Notes under the pieces: generated by a model
Database searches by the model: none
The model's input: only the letters and a program-made list of their open reading frames with translations
What the model was told of the DNA's origin: nothing
Made by a program: the position numbers and the translations under genes
In this document: piece after piece, positions 8,103 to 15,588 of the stretch
How positions within the stretch are numbered: position 1 is the first letter of the stretch
Layout of the letters: each line of letters starts with the position of its first letter
DNA from: Salinimicrobium soli
GTDB taxonomy: Bacteria > Bacteroidota > Bacteroidia > Flavobacteriales > Flavobacteriaceae
Assembly: GCF_048323655.1 (NCBI RefSeq)
Contig: NZ_JBLUWW010000006.1
Location: forward strand, 1 to 64,000
Length of the DNA: 64,000 nt
Direction of reading: 5' to 3'

Positions 8103-8935
8103 GAACTTCCATTTTATCAATAATCCTGTTTCTGTTCATTGTCACTAATGTTGAGGCCCAGGAGCTGAATACCTATAAATACGTTCAGGTTCCGGAAAAA
8201 TTTGAATTTTTTGATGAACCCGATAGATATCAGCTGAACGCTTTGACTGCCTTCTTGCTAGAGAAATATGGATTCGAAGCTTTGTACAAGGAAGAGCTGC
8301 CGGTGGCTTTGGAGCCATGTGATCTGCTTTCCATAAAGGTATATAACGAATCTAACCTATTTAGAGTAAAAGTTTATTTTACTCTTGAAGATTGCGAGGC
8401 TAAAGAAGTTTTTAAGTCAGATACAGGTGTTAGTAAGCGCAAGGATTATAAAGACAGTTATCAGGAAGCGATCAGGGTGGCATTCGAGTCTTTAAAAGAA
8501 GTTAATTACAGGTATGAAGATTCTTCCAATGATAAAAAAGAGAAAGCTTCCGAAGTTAGACCAAAGGAGAATTTGGAGAAGGTGCCCGAAGTTATTGTTG
8601 ACCCAATAGTCACTGCTAAAGAAATTGAGGAAACAGAAATCAAAGTTAAAGATGAAAAAGTTTCTGATAAAACAGGATCCTTCCGAAGCTTCACTAATGG
8701 AACCGACACCTATGAGTTGCGAAAAACGGCGGTTGGTTTTGATCTTTTTAAAGCAAATGAGTCTAAAAGATTTGCGAAATTGCTAAAAACCAGTGGAGAA
8801 GGTACTTACCTGTACTCCTCAGAAAATGTGCAGGGGACTGCCTTTTTTGATACTGATAATAATTTAGTGGTCGAATTTCTGAATGACTCAACCGGCCAAT
8901 TACTGAGACTGGTCTATCGCGCTGTCGATCAATAA
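8099..8935 (+). CDS. Uncharacterised secreted protein, third gene of the envelope operon
   Basis: 278 residues. Signal peptide MRTSILSIILFLFIVTNVEAQ. Residues 21-140 form a compact alpha/beta-looking segment (YKYVQVPEKFEFF, ALTAFLLEKYGFEALYKEEL, a Cys pair in EPCD and EDCEA). A charged low-complexity linker of Lys/Glu follows, then a small C-terminal domain (GTDTYELRKTAVGFDLFKA ... GTAFFDTDNNLVVEFL). I do not recognise a named family. The last seven bases overlap the end of the oppositely directed rarA gene, and no terminator lies between them. Confidence 0.75.
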   Translation: MRTSILSIILFLFIVTNVEAQELNTYKYVQVPEKFEFFDEPDRYQLNALTAFLLEKYGFEALYKEELPVALEPCDLLSIKVYNESNLFRVKVYFTLEDCEAKEVFKSDTGVSKRKDYKDSYQEAIRVAFESLKEVNYRYEDSSNDKKEKASEVRPKENLEKVPEVIVDPIVTAKEIEETEIKVKDEKVSDKTGSFRSFTNGTDTYELRKTAVGFDLFKANESKRFAKLLKTSGEGTYLYSSENVQGTAFFDTDNNLVVEFLNDSTGQLLRLVYRAVDQ

Positions 8936-10206
8936 CCGTATTTTCCCTTCCACCGTTTCTTCAGAAATTCTCTCTGAGCCTGTTCTCTTTGATTTGAACC
9001 GGGTTTAAAGAAGGTAGTGTTTGACACCTCTTTGGGAAGAAATTCGGCAGCTGCGAAATTCCCTTCGTAATTGTGGGCGTATTTATAATCTTCACCGTAA
9101 CCCAGATCCTTCATTAGCTTTGTAGGTGCGTTCCTTATTGCCAGAGGCACAGGAAGGTCCCCGGTCTTTCTTACAAGAGCCTGGGCTTCATTGATGGCCA
9201 TATAAGAGGCATTGCTTTTTGGGGAGGTTGCGAGGTAAATACAACATTGGCTAAGAATTATCCGGGATTCAGGATGACCTATGGTTGATACAGCCTGGAA
9301 AGTATTGTTTGCCAAGATGAGCGCGGTAGGATTGGCGTTTCCAATATCTTCACTGGCAAGGATCAGCAAACGCCGCGCGATGAATTTTACATCCTCACCG
9401 CCTTCTATCATTCGGGCGAGCCAGTAGACAGCCGCATTAGGGTCACTTCCGCGAATAGACTTAATAAAAGCAGAAATGATGTCATAGTGTTGCTCTCCCG
9501 TTTTGTCATAGCGCGCAGGATTCTGCTGAACTTTTGTCAACACCATTTTATTAGTTATAACTACCGGTGCTTTTTCTTCGGAAGTTACTACCAGTTCAAA
9601 AATGTTCAGAAGCTTTCTTGCATCACCACCACTTAATCTCAGCAGTGCCTCAGTTTCTTTTAGTTCAACCTTCTTCCGGGCAATGACTTCGTCCTCTTTT
9701 ATGGCCCTTTCCAGTAAGGCGACCAGGTCTTCTTTAGAAAAGGAATTCAGAACATAAACCTGGCAGCGGGAAAGTAAAGCCGCGATAACTTCGAAACTCG
9801 GATTTTCAGTGGTGGCGCCAATTAAAGTAACCCAACCTTTCTCTACTGCTCCCAGGAGGGAATCCTGTTGCGACTTGCTGAAGCGATGGATCTCATCAAT
9901 AAATAAGATAGGATTCTTTGTAGTGAAAAGGCCGTCATTTCTCTTTGCTTTTTCGATTACTTCGCGGACATCCTTGACTCCGCTGCTAATGGCACTCAGG
10001 GTATAAAATGGCCTTCCCGACTCCGCTGCAATAATATTAGCCAGAGTAGTTTTTCCCACTCCCGGCGGTCCCCATAGGATCATGCTGGGGATAATATCAT
10101 TCTGGATCTGCTTTCTTAAAGCAGCCTCAGGTCCCACTAAATGATTCTGACTCAGGTAATCTTCCAGGGTACGGGGACGCAGGCGTTCAGCTAAAGGTTC
10201 GTTCAT
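8929..10206 (-). CDS. rarA: RarA/MgsA replication-associated recombination AAA+ ATPase
   Basis: 425 residues. AAA+ ATPase of the clamp-loader-like family that acts at stalled replication forks, working with SSB and the replisome. The N-terminus PLAERLRPRTLEDYLSQNHL is typical. Walker A is GPPGVGKTT at 46-54, Walker B LFIDEIHRF at 101-109, sensor 1 GATTENPSF, and the arginine finger region is LLSRCQVY. The C-terminal MgsA tetramerisation domain has SIRGSDPNAAVYWLARMI and RNAPTKLMKDLGYG. The length equals the usual 420-450. A promoter box (minus-strand TAATTTTA) ends four bases from the ATG, implying a leaderless transcript. It is convergent with, and overlaps by seven bases, the gene at 8099. 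Confidence 0.93.
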   Translation of the reverse strand: MNEPLAERLRPRTLEDYLSQNHLVGPEAALRKQIQNDIIPSMILWGPPGVGKTTLANIIAAESGRPFYTLSAISSGVKDVREVIEKAKRNDGLFTTKNPILFIDEIHRFSKSQQDSLLGAVEKGWVTLIGATTENPSFEVIAALLSRCQVYVLNSFSKEDLVALLERAIKEDEVIARKKVELKETEALLRLSGGDARKLLNIFELVVTSEEKAPVVITNKMVLTKVQQNPARYDKTGEQHYDIISAFIKSIRGSDPNAAVYWLARMIEGGEDVKFIARRLLILASEDIGNANPTALILANNTFQAVSTIGHPESRIILSQCCIYLATSPKSNASYMAINEAQALVRKTGDLPVPLAIRNAPTKLMKDLGYGEDYKYAHNYEGNFAAAEFLPKEVSNTTFFKPGSNQREQAQREFLKKRWKGKYGY

Positions 10207-10210
10207 GTTG

Positions 10211-10241
10211 TAAAATTAGCAATTCGCTCTGGGGTGAAAAA
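10211..10241 (-). promoter_or_regulatory. Promoter of rarA (TTTT-N19-TAATTTTA)
   Basis: On the minus strand TTTT (10241-10238), 19 nt, then TAATTTTA (10218-10211). The box ends four bases before the rarA ATG at 10206, so the start site should coincide with the start codon. Confidence 0.45.
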
Positions 10242-10371
10242 GCATTTGATGTAAGGATGTGATTTACTGACAAAAAAGCGGATTGGATTTTAACGGATCT
10301 TAAAAAGGCCCGGATTAACCATTTTTGGCAGGTATTAAGTTATGGCCATTTTTTTGTAATATTAAATAAGA

Positions 10372-11121
10372 ATGAGTAGAACTTTGAAAACTAAAGAGCC
10401 GTTTGTATTTACCCCTGCCGTAATAGGGTATCCGTTGCTGTTTGTGCTGCTTATTTGGATAGTATTCTGGATTGAGATCAGGTTTGGGGTAGATTTTACT
10501 AACTATGGCGTTTATCCCAGAAGACTCGAAGGCTTAAGAGGAGTGATCTTTTCCCCGTTCGTTCACAGTGATATCGAACATCTTTTTCACAATACCATTC
10601 CTTTGTTTGTGCTGTCCCTTTCCTTATTTTATTTCTACAGGAAAATTAGCTGGAAAGTCCTTTTTTTGGGTATGTTGCTATCGGGAATCCTTACCTGGTT
10701 AATAGGAAGACCGGCGTATCATATAGGAGCCAGCGGAATTATCTATGTGCTGGCAGCTTTTCTTTTCTTCAAAGGCATCTTTTCCAAATATTTCAGGTTG
10801 GTGGCTCTGTCCCTTATTGTGGTGTTCCTGTATGGCGGCCTGCTTTGGTATGTAGCCCCTATAGATCCAGAAATATCCTGGGAAGGACATCTTTCAGGCC
10901 TAATTACCGGATTTGTTTTTTCACTGATATACAGAAAGAATATCGCACGGGCTCCAAAATATGAATGGGAAAAGGATACTTACCGGGAAGAAGATGATCC
11001 TTTTATGAAACATTTTGATAAAGACGGGAATTTTATTGAACACCCGGAAGGGGAGGAGCAGGAGTATATTTATCATTTCAAAGCGAACGGAAATTCCACT
11101 GATAAGAAGGAGGGGCATTAA
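10372..11121 (+). CDS. Rhomboid family intramembrane serine protease
   Basis: 249 residues with about six membrane segments between residues 15 and 185. The catalytic dyad is Ser121 in HIGASGIIY and His173 in WEGHLSGL; HSDIEHLFHNTIPLF (65-79) matches the HxxxN region of the family. Rhomboids cleave single-pass membrane proteins within the bilayer; the substrate here cannot be told. A cytoplasmic charged tail of about 60 residues (from YRKNIARAPKYEW) contains many acidic residues and is longer than in the minimal enzyme. The gene's stop codon overlaps the stop of convergent rlmB by three bases, again without a terminator. Confidence 0.9.
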   Translation: MSRTLKTKEPFVFTPAVIGYPLLFVLLIWIVFWIEIRFGVDFTNYGVYPRRLEGLRGVIFSPFVHSDIEHLFHNTIPLFVLSLSLFYFYRKISWKVLFLGMLLSGILTWLIGRPAYHIGASGIIYVLAAFLFFKGIFSKYFRLVALSLIVVFLYGGLLWYVAPIDPEISWEGHLSGLITGFVFSLIYRKNIARAPKYEWEKDTYREEDDPFMKHFDKDGNFIEHPEGEEQEYIYHFKANGNSTDKKEGH

Positions 11122-11858
11122 AGCCTTTGCCTCACTACTTCATAAAGAAAAGCTCCACAAGCAACTGACACATTTAAAGAACCTATAGTGCCCTGAAGGG
11201 GTAGTTTGGCTTTTTCATCCACACTTTTAAGTACGGAAGGGGTAATACCCTTGCCTTCATTTCCCATCACAAGCGCAAGTGGCTGTGAAAGATCTTTGGT
11301 GTATAAAAGATCTTCAGTCTTCTCGGTTGCGGCAACTACCTTTATTCCTGAAGCCTGCATGTAATACACAGCATCTTTGATATGGTCTACCTTGCAAAGA
11401 GGGACATTGAACACCGCTCCGGCAGAAGTTTTTACAGTATCTGCAGTGACCGGCGCACCACCTTTTTTCTGAATAATGATCCCGTCAACTCCACAACATT
11501 CTGCTGTACGAATGATCGCCCCAAAATTGCGAACATCATCTACCTGGTCCAGTAAAAGAAAAAATGCAGCCTTTTCCTTATTTAAAGTACTCTCGACTAA
11601 ACTTTCTAATTCCTGAAATTCTACCGGAGAAATTTTGGCAACCACTCCCTGGTGGTTTCCTTTGACCATGCGGTTCAGTTTTTCCACCGGCACATAAGAA
11701 ATATTATAGTCAGAGGAAGAAAGTTGTTGTTGTAATTCCTGAAAGAGATGACCACTAAGCCCTTTTTGGATAAAGACCTTGTCTATGGACTTCTCGTTCT
11801 GTATTGCCTCAATAACGGCACGAATGCCAAAAATGGTAGTGGTATCAGGGTTTTGCAT
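11118..11858 (-). CDS. rlmB: 23S rRNA (guanosine-2'-O)-methyltransferase RlmB
   Basis: 246 residues of the SpoU/TrmH family. The N-terminal substrate-binding domain covers residues 1-80 (IFGIRAVIEAIQ), and the SPOUT catalytic domain has motif 1 NFGAIIRTAECCGVDGIIIQ, motif 2 LVMGNEGKGI and motif 3 LPLQGTIGSLNVSVACG. The enzyme uses S-adenosylmethionine to methylate the 2'-OH of G2251 (E. coli numbering) in 23S rRNA. The start ATG at 11858 is supported by a TACTTTTG box 30 bases upstream. Its 3' end meets the rhomboid gene. Confidence 0.88.
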   Translation of the reverse strand: MQNPDTTTIFGIRAVIEAIQNEKSIDKVFIQKGLSGHLFQELQQQLSSSDYNISYVPVEKLNRMVKGNHQGVVAKISPVEFQELESLVESTLNKEKAAFFLLLDQVDDVRNFGAIIRTAECCGVDGIIIQKKGGAPVTADTVKTSAGAVFNVPLCKVDHIKDAVYYMQASGIKVVAATEKTEDLLYTKDLSQPLALVMGNEGKGITPSVLKSVDEKAKLPLQGTIGSLNVSVACGAFLYEVVRQRL

Positions 11859-11887
11859 GAAAAGCCTTTTTTTAAAAGAATTGACTG

Positions 11888-11895
11888 CAAAAGTA
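11888..11895 (-). promoter_or_regulatory. -7 box of rlmB
   Basis: Minus-strand TACTTTTG, a perfect TAnnTTTG. Predicted start site near 11884, leader about 25 nt. No clear -33 element. Confidence 0.45.
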
Positions 11896-11924
11896 CTACT
11901 TCTAATTTGGAATACCTGCGTACT

Positions 11925-13178
11925 TTAGTTGATATTAAGATTCCGTATTGCCTGTGATTCTTTGTGATATGGGTATGTTCTCCACCAGAATCCTCTTTCC
12001 TCGAATTTCCACACAACTTCAGCTTTGGGAGTTACCTCCCAAATTCCTTTAGTGCCTACTGTAATTAAGATGTTGCCGTTTGGCAAGGTTTCAGCACCCG
12101 ATACCTTTGGAGAATATAGGTCTGGATGAGTAAATTCCCAGAGTACATTTGGTTCATTATCTTTCATTGCTTCTAATTCCCTTAGGCTTTCCAGGTCAAA
12201 CTTATAGACAGTAGATTGTTCTATATTGTTGCCATTCATGAAAATAAGCATCCTATTTTGACCATTCTCCATAAAAATATTTGGGCGGTGGTTGTTGTGA
12301 AAGAGCCTTTTTCCGTTCGTATTTTGATAGGCTTCAGGATTTCCGAATCGGTATACCAGATCACCACCTTTCCCGAAATTTCCACCAGATGAAGTTTTGG
12401 CTTTTTCGGTAGTTGTGCTATGGTCAATTACCCATACTTCACTAAAAAAGTTAACACTGAGAAAAATTAAATCATTCTTGGGGTCATAATCAATTCCGTT
12501 GGCGTGCATTATATCCCCGTTGGGAACAAGACTATAGTTGATGTCAATTTTAGAAGGGTTAGCAGCAATACTACCGAAATTATTTTTTGTGCTGTCAAAA
12601 TCCTGGATTAGATGATCCCAGGAATTCCACTCCCATACTCTTTCATTAGTTCCAGGGTCGATCTCAACGATCTTCTCTGGAAAGATCTCATATCCTTCTT
12701 TAAAACCAGCTTCTTGTGCTTCCTGTGCACTTATTCTTGCCCATACAATGGCCAGAATATTTCCATTAGGCAGCATTTCAATGTCATGATGTGCTATTTC
12801 ACTTTCAGTAGAAAGCATATATTCCCATTCGACTGTAAAGTCGGGATTTATGATCTGTAACTTGCCCCCATAGCCACCAAATTCTATTGCTGGATCTTCA
12901 GCTTGAAGAAGGGCTAATAGCTTTCCATTTTCCATTAAAAAACAATCATTTCCTATTCCAGATTGTAGTTGCCATTCAAAAACGTTTTGTTTTTCCTTAT
13001 CCATGAGAAAAACTCTGTTATTTTCGGCATCATTGACCAGGAAAAGATGGTCTTTTACAGGCTGGTTGTCTTCGTTGTTTCCTCCAGTGTCAGTCGGTGG
13101 TTGCGTAAGATCATCATTTGAGCAGCCAAACAACAGAAGGAGACAGAAGCAACAGGCAAAAGAGTGTTTATTAATCAT
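11925..13178 (-). CDS. Arylsulfotransferase (ASST)-like beta-propeller lipoprotein
   Basis: 417 residues. Lipoprotein signal with Cys19 in LLLLFGCSND, followed by an Asp/Asn/Pro-rich linker to about residue 41. The body consists of repeated propeller-like blades with FLVNDAENNRVFLMD, IAHHDIEMLPNGNILAIVW (His130-His131), HANGIDYDPKNDLIFLSVN and ETLPNGNILITVGTKG. These His-x-x-x-LPNGN patterns are those of the arylsulfotransferase family, where a histidine is sulfated during transfer between phenolic compounds. Whether this surface protein has that activity or only the fold is not known. It is separated by 126 nt from the SusCD operon upstream, with a terminator between, so it is probably transcribed on its own. 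Confidence 0.75.
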   Translation of the reverse strand: MINKHSFACCFCLLLLFGCSNDDLTQPPTDTGGNNEDNQPVKDHLFLVNDAENNRVFLMDKEKQNVFEWQLQSGIGNDCFLMENGKLLALLQAEDPAIEFGGYGGKLQIINPDFTVEWEYMLSTESEIAHHDIEMLPNGNILAIVWARISAQEAQEAGFKEGYEIFPEKIVEIDPGTNERVWEWNSWDHLIQDFDSTKNNFGSIAANPSKIDINYSLVPNGDIMHANGIDYDPKNDLIFLSVNFFSEVWVIDHSTTTEKAKTSSGGNFGKGGDLVYRFGNPEAYQNTNGKRLFHNNHRPNIFMENGQNRMLIFMNGNNIEQSTVYKFDLESLRELEAMKDNEPNVLWEFTHPDLYSPKVSGAETLPNGNILITVGTKGIWEVTPKAEVVWKFEERGFWWRTYPYHKESQAIRNLNIN

Positions 13179-13250
13179 AGATAAGAAATTGATATCTGAA
13201 ATTTACACACTTATTTCCAGATTCATGCTTTAATGAGTGGAGGAGAATAA

Positions 13251-13283
13251 AAAAAGGCTGCCCTTTTTAGAGGACAGCCTTTT
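13251..13283 (-). terminator. Terminator of the SusC/SusD operon
   Basis: On the minus strand AAAAGGCTGTCC pairs with GGGCAGCCTTTT around a TCTAAAAA loop, followed by a T-run. It lies 21 bases beyond the stop of the last operon gene. Confidence 0.8.
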
Positions 13284-13304
13284 AACCTAAAGGTTTATTT
13301 GTTA

Positions 13305-14162
13305 TTATTCTGCTGCTTCTTCCTGAACGCAAGCCTGTACATCAATAGTACCAGCTTCTCCTTCACCAGCTTTGGCAGAGGCCACAAGAACCCCATTAGG
13401 ATCATAGATCTCATAACCTATTTCACCCCACCAGTCTCCAGGGAAAACCCATTTGGCGAAAAGACTTCCTTCCGGAATTGTAACAGTAGTTTCACCTTCT
13501 GAAGAATCATCGGTACAAGTAAATGCGGATGCCGCATATGGAGAACATAGTCCAATTTCGGCAATTTTCACACCATCAACTTCAACAGTGATTCCTTCTC
13601 CGGCGTCACCATTAGTAGTTTGCCAACCATCTCCGTAAGAGTCGGTCATGACAATTCTATATTCTCCAGGAATTGGAATACAAGGTGGTGTTCTAAATAC
13701 ATTGTATGTTAAAACATCTCCCGCTGTAGCTGTATTGGCACCTGCATCAATAGTCATAACTAATGAAGAGGTTTCATCTACAGGTAGCATATCTGTAAAG
13801 ATTGTTAAGTCTGTAGAAGCTGATGTTTGACCAGCAGGAATCACTAAAGACTTGGTTCCAATCTCAAACATACTTTCAGTGATATCTGAAGATGGATCTA
13901 AGGTTAAGTTTACAGTTATATCCTCTGACTGTGGAGGACCAACTAATTTAACTGCGACCGAAGTCTCTACGTTCACAGGTTGACCGTTAGCATCAAAAGA
14001 TGTTTCGAAACCTTGTGCTGCATCATTGAATTGGATGTAGTACGTACTGTTAGGATCATAATCATTCAACAGTGACTGGTATTCGGTTTCATCCCAATCA
14101 CAAGAAACACCGAGAATGCTCACAAATGCTAAAAGTGCAATTTTTGTTATATATTTTTTCAT
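13305..14162 (-). CDS. Lipoprotein with DSYGDGW motif, third gene of the SusCD operon
   Basis: 285 residues from the ATG at 14162; an upstream ATG at 14192 would overlap susD and lengthen the signal, so it is not used. Lipobox Cys in SILGVSCDWDE. Residues 25-160 resemble the Ig-like/Calx-beta-like N-terminal domain of SusE-type surface lipoproteins (VAVKLVGPPQSEDITVNLTL, VIPAGQTSASTDLTIF). The C-terminal domain begins GEYRIVMTDSYGDGWQ; the DSYGDGW motif occurs in many secreted proteins, often as a beta-sandwich. It is very acidic. The position, 14 bases after susD, suggests a surface ligand-binding partner of the transporter. The ligand is unknown and no enzyme gene accompanies it. Confidence 0.78.
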   Translation of the reverse strand: MKKYITKIALLAFVSILGVSCDWDETEYQSLLNDYDPNSTYYIQFNDAAQGFETSFDANGQPVNVETSVAVKLVGPPQSEDITVNLTLDPSSDITESMFEIGTKSLVIPAGQTSASTDLTIFTDMLPVDETSSLVMTIDAGANTATAGDVLTYNVFRTPPCIPIPGEYRIVMTDSYGDGWQTTNGDAGEGITVEVDGVKIAEIGLCSPYAASAFTCTDDSSEGETTVTIPEGSLFAKWVFPGDWWGEIGYEIYDPNGVLVASAKAGEGEAGTIDVQACVQEEAAE

Positions 14163-14176
14163 TGTCTTATATGTTT

Positions 14177-15565
14177 TTATTGATCCCACCATAGCTTATT
14201 CGTAATTGTAACATTGGCAGGGACGTTGGCAGAATTATAGTCATACTCCGATTGTGGATAAGGGAATCGGGTTGGGATCTGTTGTAGAACAGCTCCTGCA
14301 GCCAGATCAAGAGTAGGAAGTCCCGTTCTTCTCCAGTCAGCGTAAGGCTGAGTGGTTCCAAAACCATTGATATACTTTTGTTGAAGTATACTTTCTAAAG
14401 AAAGAGGTACGCCTACAATATTATTATCCACCCAATCAGACTGTGCAGAACCAGTTACTCGAATCATAGAAGCTTCAACAGCCTCTTCGAGCGCAGTTTG
14501 TGCATCAGCTAACTGGTTCAATCGGAAGTAAGCTTCAGCTTCAATGAATTTCAATTCTGCATAAGACATTAGAACAACATCGGCAACTTCATCTGCAACG
14601 TAATCTCCAGGCTCAGATGCAGCTTCATTAGAACTTCCTGGTTCACTTCCTACGAAATTACCGTCAGCATCTTCAGCTACAAAAAATGGTAATCTTGGAT
14701 CTTCTTCAGATGTTAAAAGCTCAACGAACGTTGACGCCATTCTAATGTCTCCCCTTTGCTCCATAAACTGGAAGATAGGGTTTCTGTTAGCATCCTCAAA
14801 TGGGATCACAAAATTGTCATCAGTAGAGGTAAAACCGTTTTGAGCGGCTTCTAAAGCCTTGGTGTAAGCCTCATTTCCTAAAACATTTCCAAGCTGCATA
14901 TATGCACGTGCTTTAAAGGAATAAGCTGCTTTGGTCCATTGGTCCATATCACCGTCATATATCACATCGCCTTCAACATCAAGAACGTTGTCCTCTGCAT
15001 TTAAGTTGACTACAGCATCGTCCAGCATCGCAAAAATAGTATCATAAAGAACTTCTTGCTCATCATAAGCTGGTTTCAGAACATTTGATGCTCCCTGGAA
15101 AGCTTCACTGAATGGCATAGCTCCGAAAAGGTCGGTCATTATACCTAAGGTTGAAGCCTGAAGTACCTGACCTACACCGGTGTAGTGTGGAGAATCCTGT
15201 GTCTTGGACTTTTCAACCATTTCATGAAGGTTCATAAAAATAGCGGTGTAAACAGAATTCCAAAGGTTGTTTACATCTGCAGGAGTTAACTGGTACCTGG
15301 CTTCAGTAAAGGACTGACGTGCTGTACCATCGAATTGCTGCATCCAGATACTGGTTGTTCTTACTGCGTCATTACCTCCAAGAAGATAACCCATTGACTG
15401 TTCAATAGCCGGAAGCAGTAGGTTCATAGGAACATCGGAAGGAGCATCCGGGTCGATGTTCAAATCACTATCGATCCAGTCATCGGTACAGGATGATAAT
15501 GAAATTACAAGCAGCAACATGAGGGCTGCTATCTGTTTCATTTTAAAGAATTTATTAATTTTCAT
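14177..15565 (-). CDS. SusD/RagB family nutrient-binding lipoprotein (SusD-like_2 type)
   Basis: 462 residues. Signal peptide with lipobox Cys in VISLSSCTDD. The N-terminal segment DLNIDPDAPSDVPMNLLLPAIEQSMGYLL and the later TDLFGAMPFSEAF and YADWRRTGLPTL are typical of the shorter SusD-like branch. These proteins sit as a lid on the TonB-dependent SusC channel at the cell surface and capture the substrate. The helical repeat region (KFIEAEAYFRLNQLADAQTA) is visible near residues 325-350. It is encoded between susC (24 nt upstream) and the small lipoprotein, as one leftward operon. This SusD branch is often paired with non-glycan ligands, but the ligand here cannot be inferred. Confidence 0.93.
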   Translation of the reverse strand: MKINKFFKMKQIAALMLLLVISLSSCTDDWIDSDLNIDPDAPSDVPMNLLLPAIEQSMGYLLGGNDAVRTTSIWMQQFDGTARQSFTEARYQLTPADVNNLWNSVYTAIFMNLHEMVEKSKTQDSPHYTGVGQVLQASTLGIMTDLFGAMPFSEAFQGASNVLKPAYDEQEVLYDTIFAMLDDAVVNLNAEDNVLDVEGDVIYDGDMDQWTKAAYSFKARAYMQLGNVLGNEAYTKALEAAQNGFTSTDDNFVIPFEDANRNPIFQFMEQRGDIRMASTFVELLTSEEDPRLPFFVAEDADGNFVGSEPGSSNEAASEPGDYVADEVADVVLMSYAELKFIEAEAYFRLNQLADAQTALEEAVEASMIRVTGSAQSDWVDNNIVGVPLSLESILQQKYINGFGTTQPYADWRRTGLPTLDLAAGAVLQQIPTRFPYPQSEYDYNSANVPANVTITNKLWWDQ

Positions 15566-15588
15566 AATTCTATTTCTTTATTTTTAGA

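Noticed and set aside
14163..14192. Upstream ATG at 14192 for the third gene of the SusCD operon
   Set aside because: It would overlap susD and add ten residues before a normal lipoprotein signal; the ATG at 14162 gives a standard signal peptide.
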